This document shows positions 6,411-10,131 of a stretch of DNA of 10,131 nt, piece after piece. The translations under genes were made by a program, and so were the position numbers. Within the stretch, counting starts at the first letter, position 1. The number at the start of each line of letters is the position of its first letter. The notes beneath the pieces were generated by a model. That model did not search any database. It saw nothing but the letters and a program-made list of their open reading frames with translations, and had not been told where the DNA came from. Source of the stretch: Treponema sp. UBA4328 (GTDB lineage Bacteria > Spirochaetota > Spirochaetia > Treponematales > Treponemataceae); contig DGTU01000104.1 in NCBI GenBank assembly GCA_002394465.1, forward strand, positions 1 through 10,131, in the 5' to 3' direction.

Positions 6411-7403
6411 ATGCGTACCGCTGAATACAGAATAAAATCATTTTTATGTGCTCTTTTTATCTGTGCAGCCGGTACGCTTTTTTTTTCCTGTGGTCTTGAT
6501 ACGGTAATTTATGTGTATGCACCTGAGACTACCTATAACTCCGTTACCTATGAGTCTGATGATTCCCTGACATGGTACAGTTCATTCCTTACAAAGGAGA
6601 CAGAGCAGGAGGATTCTTTTTCCGGGACGGAAGTATATTACAAAATCTATAATAATTATTCAGACCTTACGACTCAGCGTAATGCAATACTAAGCGTTAA
6701 CTCTTCTTCAAACAGTTCTTCTGCAGCAACACGACTGATTGATACATACACTTACCAGCCACTTGGTATTTTGAAGTTATCCCGCGGTAATTTTATTCCG
6801 GCAAACGGAGATGATAAAACTGTAACATTCAGAATCAAAACTACAACAGGCAGTGAAGATTATCAGGGTGATAATTTTGAAACATTCAGGGCCTGCTTAA
6901 AGTACAGTAATAATATCATGGGAACTGTGGCTGGTGTAAGCGGTATTGTATATCTTAAATATGTGACTTATACGGAAACTGTTAATGTAACTGATGAGGA
7001 TGGAAATCCTATCTATGAAGACGATGGCACAACTCCTAAAACTGAAGATAAAACGGTTTCCGTCTGGAAATATTCTGATAATTATCATACCAGTATTAGT
7101 AAGGGCGAAGGTACTGAGTGCGATTATTCAGACATAAGTTTTTATATTCCGTGCCGGAGTGTAAGTACCGGCGGCAACAAGATGAGTTTTGATTTCTTTG
7201 ATGATGAAGAAACGGACAGTGATACTCATGCCGAGCCTGCCGAAGGAGATGCTGATTATTATTATAATTCAACTGCGTCTGCTTCTGACACCTATTACGT
7301 ACAGTTTTTTGCCGTTGGTGTAGCATTTGACAGTGTAAACCTCAAGAATGCCTACAGCCTCGTTCTTGATCTTGGTTCCGTGCCTGTTATTAAGGGCAGG
7401 TAG
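6411..7403 (+). CDS. Unrecognised lipoprotein
   Basis: A 330-aa predicted lipoprotein of no family I recognise. The N-terminus is a signal peptide: basic MRTAEYRIK, hydrophobic core FLCALFICAAGTLFF, and a lipobox ending LFFSC with acylated C27. F at -2 and -3 departs from the E. coli rule but relaxed lipoboxes are usual in spirochaetes. The mature part is rich in Tyr, Ser, Thr and Asp, with alternating polar/hydrophobic stretches that suggest beta structure (for example VSGIVYLKYVTYTETVNV). It contains a Ser-rich segment (VNSSSNSSSAAT), a DEDGNP-type acidic loop, and ends YSLVLDLGSVPVIKGR. No enzymatic motif is visible. The start ATG at 6411 lacks a clear Shine-Dalgarno and lies 14 nt after the TPR gene. 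Its first codons form one arm of a stem that ends at a run of nine T. The helicase gene starts 5 nt after its stop. Confidence 0.78.
   Translation: MRTAEYRIKSFLCALFICAAGTLFFSCGLDTVIYVYAPETTYNSVTYESDDSLTWYSSFLTKETEQEDSFSGTEVYYKIYNNYSDLTTQRNAILSVNSSSNSSSAATRLIDTYTYQPLGILKLSRGNFIPANGDDKTVTFRIKTTTGSEDYQGDNFETFRACLKYSNNIMGTVAGVSGIVYLKYVTYTETVNVTDEDGNPIYEDDGTTPKTEDKTVSVWKYSDNYHTSISKGEGTECDYSDISFYIPCRSVSTGGNKMSFDFFDDEETDSDTHAEPAEGDADYYYNSTASASDTYYVQFFAVGVAFDSVNLKNAYSLVLDLGSVPVIKGR
6413..6486 (+). promoter_or_regulatory. Inverted repeat followed by nine T in the lipoprotein signal-peptide region
   Basis: GCGTACCGCTG (6413-6423) pairs with CAGCCGGTACGC (6466-6477): 8 pairs, one bulged C (6469), then 3 more pairs. 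T9 follows directly (6478-6486). The loop is 42 nt, long for a classic intrinsic terminator. One arm begins at the G of the ATG start codon, so the structure could affect initiation of translation, act as an attenuator, or both. Pairing and T run are seen directly; function is inference. Confidence 0.4.
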
Positions 7404-7405
7404 GG
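7396..7405 (+). promoter_or_regulatory. Ribosome binding site of the helicase
   Basis: GCAGG (7396-7400) lies 8 nt before ATG 7409, and a second AGGG (7402-7405) overlaps the lipoprotein stop but is only 3 nt from the ATG. The upstream copy is the better spaced one. Confidence 0.5.
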
Positions 7406-7408
7406 TCT

Positions 7409-9490
7409 ATGCCTGCAGATTTATCAGACTTAAAGAATGAACTCAATCCCGAGCAGTACGAAGCTGTAATGACAGTTAACGGTGCTATTCTCATAATTGC
7501 CGGTGCAGGTTCAGGGAAAACGCGCGTAATTACTTTCAGGATTGCGCACATGCTTAACGAAGGAATTCCTCAGAGCCAGATTCTTGCACTTACGTTTACG
7601 AATAAGGCTGCCAGGGAAATGTCCGAGAGAATTCGCGAACTGACAGGAAAAAAACTTCCCCTGCTTACGATTTCAACTTTTCATGCCTTCGGTGTAAGGG
7701 TGCTTCGTCAGGATATTTCAAAACTTGGGTGGCGGGAAAATTTTTCGATTTATGACGAAACTGACCGTAATGCCCTCATCAAGGAAACTGGTCGTGAACT
7801 TCGCTATTCTCCTGAGTCAATGGATATATACAAAATCGGAATCCTTATTTCGGACATAAAAACCGGAAGAAAACAGTGGAATGCGGAAAACGAAATTTAC
7901 CGTGAACTCTATGACGGCTATCAGGAAGGCCTGAAACTCTACAATGCTGTTGATTTTGATGACCTGATTGTGCTTCCGATTAAACTTTTCAGGGAGTTCC
8001 CGGAAGTTCTCGAAAGTTACAGGCAGAGATACAGATACATTATGGTTGATGAATTCCAGGATACAAGTCACCAGCAGTATGAAATGATGCGCCTGCTTGC
8101 AGACAGAAATGTTGCTGTTGTCGGTGATGATGATCAGAGCATTTACAGCTGGCGTGGTGCAGATTATACGAACATAATAAATTTTGAAAAAGATTTTCCG
8201 GATGTCAGGGAAATACGTCTGGAACAGAATTACCGTTCAACCGGTACGATTCTCGCAGCTGCAAACGGTGTAATAAAGCACAATACGAACAGAAAGGACA
8301 AGCAGTTATGGTCAGGAAAGGGCGAGGGAAAACCGATCGAAATCTATATGCCGGACAATGAAACGGCAGAAGCTGACTTCGTCGTTGAAAGCATTCAGTC
8401 CATCGCGCTCGAAGAAAAGCGCAAATACGATGATTTCTGTATTCTCATGCGTGCAAACAGTCAGTCTCGCGCAATAGAGGAAGCTTTTCTTGAACAGAAT
8501 ATTCCCTATGTGATGTCCGGCGGAACTTCATTTTTCCAGCGGAAGGAAATTAAGGATGTAATAAGCTATCTGCGCGTCATTGCAAATCATGATGATGACG
8601 TTAACCTTCTGAGAATTATAAATGTTCCGCGACGCGGTATCGGAAGGGCAACAATAGAAAAACTTAATACGGTTGCAAGAAACCTCGGATGTTCCCTGTG
8701 GGATTCAATACAGACTCTTATTGAAATCCCTGAGGATAAGGCTGAAGAATATCTTGAAAAAATGAAGACAGATATATCTGATGACCTGGATTTTTCTGAG
8801 GGCGTTATGGATTCGCTGAAAGCTTTCTCGGAGATAATTGAATCGAACAAGAGTATGCTCGGCGGACATGGACTTGCCAAAAAAGTGTCTGCAATGGTTG
8901 AAAATATACGTTATTTTGATTACCTGATTCAGGAAAACCCTAAATCAGAAAAGTCAGCCAGATTTAAATACCTTAATATTGAGAGCCTCATACGTTCAAT
9001 CGAAACCTGGGAAAATAATCCTGATAATGAGGATCCGAACCTTTATAATTACCTGAACAGGATTACCCTGCTGTCGAGGGATGATGCTGACGACGAAGAA
9101 GACAAGGGAAAGGTCAATGTAATGACCATTCATGCATCCAAGGGACTTGAGTTTCCGGTTGTTTTTATTGTTGGTGCTGAAGAAGGCATTATTCCTCATG
9201 GTCGTGCAGTGGATGAGGGGGGCGATGCTGCAGTCGAAGAGGAGAGAAGGCTTTTTTATGTTGCGATAACCCGTGCAAGGGAAAAACTTTATATCTCATC
9301 CTGCAGGCAGCGTCGTCACATGCAGTCTCTTGTCGACGTTCAGACAAGCCGCTTCCTTGATGAGATTCCTTCAAATCTCGTTGAATATCATAAGCCTCAG
9401 AAAGAACTTACTCCGGAAGATACTGCCGCATACCTTCAGGCAATGAAGAAAAAATTTACGGTTCCGGTTGTACCTGGATTTAAGCGTTAA
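7409..9490 (+). CDS. rep: Rep/UvrD/PcrA-family ATP-dependent DNA helicase
   Basis: A superfamily 1A 3'-5' DNA helicase, 693 aa, that would unwind DNA during replication restart or repair. All core motifs are present: Q motif LNPEQYEAV (12-20), Walker A AGAGSGKT (31-38), Ia LTFTNKAAREM (61-71), Ic STFHAFG (89-95), II DEFQDT (214-219), III GDDDQSIYSWRGA (239-251), IV QNYRST (273-278), V TIHASKGLEF (573-582), VI FYVAITRAR (616-624). Between IV and V the stretch IPYVMSGGTSFFQRKEIKD is much like E. coli Rep, and the short tail ending soon after SRFLDEIP also fits Rep (about 673 aa) better than UvrD or PcrA, which have longer C-termini. The symbol is therefore a best guess inside a close family. 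It begins 5 nt after the lipoprotein stop, so it looks like the last gene of the long operon; no clear terminator follows it. Confidence 0.93.
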   Translation: MPADLSDLKNELNPEQYEAVMTVNGAILIIAGAGSGKTRVITFRIAHMLNEGIPQSQILALTFTNKAAREMSERIRELTGKKLPLLTISTFHAFGVRVLRQDISKLGWRENFSIYDETDRNALIKETGRELRYSPESMDIYKIGILISDIKTGRKQWNAENEIYRELYDGYQEGLKLYNAVDFDDLIVLPIKLFREFPEVLESYRQRYRYIMVDEFQDTSHQQYEMMRLLADRNVAVVGDDDQSIYSWRGADYTNIINFEKDFPDVREIRLEQNYRSTGTILAAANGVIKHNTNRKDKQLWSGKGEGKPIEIYMPDNETAEADFVVESIQSIALEEKRKYDDFCILMRANSQSRAIEEAFLEQNIPYVMSGGTSFFQRKEIKDVISYLRVIANHDDDVNLLRIINVPRRGIGRATIEKLNTVARNLGCSLWDSIQTLIEIPEDKAEEYLEKMKTDISDDLDFSEGVMDSLKAFSEIIESNKSMLGGHGLAKKVSAMVENIRYFDYLIQENPKSEKSARFKYLNIESLIRSIETWENNPDNEDPNLYNYLNRITLLSRDDADDEEDKGKVNVMTIHASKGLEFPVVFIVGAEEGIIPHGRAVDEGGDAAVEEERRLFYVAITRAREKLYISSCRQRRHMQSLVDVQTSRFLDEIPSNLVEYHKPQKELTPEDTAAYLQAMKKKFTVPVVPGFKR

Positions 9491-9545
9491 AAACAAGTCG
9501 TAATAGTTTAAATATATGACGGAAAAGAACACCTTAATAGGGATA

Positions 9546-9559
9546 AGATAATATTATCT
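9546..9559. repeat. 14-bp perfect palindrome AGATAATATTATCT
   Basis: The half-sites AGATAAT and ATTATCT are exact inverted copies, centred between 9552 and 9553. GATAA also occurs directly before it (9542-9546) and again at 9573-9577, and the single TTATC (9554-9558) can pair with any of the three. It could be a repressor operator overlapping a -10 element or part of a leader hairpin. AT-rich palindromes also arise by chance. Confidence 0.4.
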
Positions 9560-9565
9560 CAATTT

Positions 9566-9573
9566 AGGAGGAG
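9566..9573 (+). promoter_or_regulatory. Strong ribosome binding site AGGAGGAG
   Basis: Full AGGAGG (9566-9571) with a 9-nt A-rich spacer to ATG 9581. It is the strongest such site in the window and fixes the start of the last gene. Its 3' part overlaps GAGATAA (9571-9577), which can pair with TTATCTC (9554-9560). Confidence 0.85.
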
Positions 9574-9580
9574 ATAAAAA

Positions 9581-10131
9581 ATGAAATTGGTTACAAAAGT
9601 AACAACAGCTCTCGTAGCTTTGGCTTCATTGGCCTTGTTTGCATCTTGTGGTTCTACAGATGCAGCTGCAGCAGGTGCAGCAGCACCAGTAGCAGGTCCA
9701 AGCACAACTTGGGAATGGGAAAAGATCCCTCTTTCTGATATCGGTACATCAGACACAGTTATCGATGAAAGAATCGAAATCGCTCCTGCAAAGGCAGATG
9801 TAGCAGGTGCTAAATTTGAAGCAGTTGCCGGAAAAGCAAAATTCAAGACAGAAGCTATGGGAACAGCTCTCTATCATGGAAACAAATCTTCAGCTACTCT
9901 CGAAGGTCTTAAAGATGTATTCGTAGCAAGCTATGAACTTACTGTTGCAGCTCCTGCAAAAGTAACTCTCGTTGTTTCTGGAAACGGTGATGCAACTCCT
10001 GCTCGCTGTCTCGCTGTTTACGATGCTGCAGGTGCAACACTTACATCTATCTCTAACATCGGACAGGACAAGAAAGATACTCTTACATTCGATGCAGCAG
10101 CAGCTGGTGTTTACAAAATCAACCTCGCTGG
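9581..10131 (+). CDS. Alanine-rich lipoprotein with beta-sandwich-like domain, 3' end missing
   Basis: The frame stays open from ATG 9581 to the window edge (183 complete codons). MKLVTKVTTALVALASLALF is a signal peptide and the lipobox LFASC places the lipid on C23. A low-complexity Ala/Gly/Pro linker follows (~27-40), then a region starting TTWEWEKIPLSDIG. From ~117 the pattern YELTVAAPAKVTLVVSG ... LAVYDAAGATL ... AAGVYKINLA resembles PPC-type or other carbohydrate-binding beta-sandwich domains in shape; I do not claim the family. A perfect AGGAGG and a narrow codon choice (gca/gct for Ala, aca for Thr, atc, aac and ctc frequent) differ from the genes to its left and suggest a highly expressed surface or periplasmic lipoprotein. 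It may belong to a separate transcript. Total length and full domain content are unknown. Confidence 0.82.
   Translation, partial: MKLVTKVTTALVALASLALFASCGSTDAAAAGAAAPVAGPSTTWEWEKIPLSDIGTSDTVIDERIEIAPAKADVAGAKFEAVAGKAKFKTEAMGTALYHGNKSSATLEGLKDVFVASYELTVAAPAKVTLVVSGNGDATPARCLAVYDAAGATLTSISNIGQDKKDTLTFDAAAAGVYKINLA

Larger units (their letters stand above)
9491..9580 (+). promoter_or_regulatory. 90-nt leader/promoter region of the terminal lipoprotein gene
   Basis: The largest gap between genes. It is AT-rich, with several -10-like hexamers (GATAAT at 9547-9552, TAATAT at 9549-9554) but no good TTGACA partner at 16-18 nt, so I cannot place a promoter with confidence. It contains a 14-bp perfect palindrome (9546-9559) and a strong ribosome binding site. 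I see no intrinsic terminator for the helicase gene in it. Confidence 0.4.

Noticed and set aside
9559..9846. 95-residue open frame on the - strand opposite the last lipoprotein
   Set aside because: It is a mirror of an Ala/Thr-rich coding region with a clear signal peptide, lipobox and ribosome binding site on the + strand; it has no ribosome binding site of its own.
1..10131. CRISPR arrays, tRNA/rRNA genes, insertion sequences, phage or toxin-antitoxin genes
   Set aside because: Looked for on both strands; no regularly spaced repeats, tRNA-like foldings, transposase motifs or small paired genes were seen.

Overview
The window reads as a stretch of a spirochaete chromosome, most likely a host-associated Treponema (gut or rumen type). 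The main reasons are a single reading frame that joins cytidylate kinase to ribosomal protein S1 (an arrangement I know from treponemes such as T. pallidum), two lipoproteins with relaxed spirochaete-style lipoboxes, and a moderately AT-rich composition. No comparison could be run, so genus is an inference.

Layout: all nine genes lie on the + strand and are packed tightly. In order they are: scpA (3' end only), scpB, an RluB-type rRNA pseudouridine synthase, cmk-rpsA fusion, a GAF-type sigma-54 activator, a membrane-anchored TPR protein, an unrecognised lipoprotein, a Rep/UvrD-type helicase, and after a 90-nt gap a second lipoprotein that runs off the right edge. From scpA to the helicase the gaps are 21, -11, -3, 9, 16, 14 and 5 nt, and I see no convincing terminator, so positions 1-9490 could be one long transcript. 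No stretch longer than 90 nt lacks a gene, and I see no tRNA, rRNA, CRISPR array, insertion sequence or phage gene.

How it fits together: scpA/scpB supply the kleisin and winged-helix partners of the SMC condensin. The pseudouridine synthase, CMP kinase and S1 serve ribosome maturation, pyrimidine nucleotide supply and translation initiation. The sigma-54 activator, TPR protein and first lipoprotein form a regulatory/envelope block whose targets cannot be read from the sequence. The helicase serves replication or repair. The last gene has its own 90-nt leader, a perfect AGGAGG and a distinct codon choice, and looks like a separately expressed, abundant lipoprotein.

No new multi-gene system is evident; most genes are housekeeping. 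The points most worth checking are: an internal ribosome binding site plus ATG that could release free S1 from the fusion; a stem followed by nine T at the start of the first lipoprotein gene, which may be an attenuator and/or a slippage tract; competing hairpins around the last gene's Shine-Dalgarno; and the GAFTDA variant in the sigma-54 activator.
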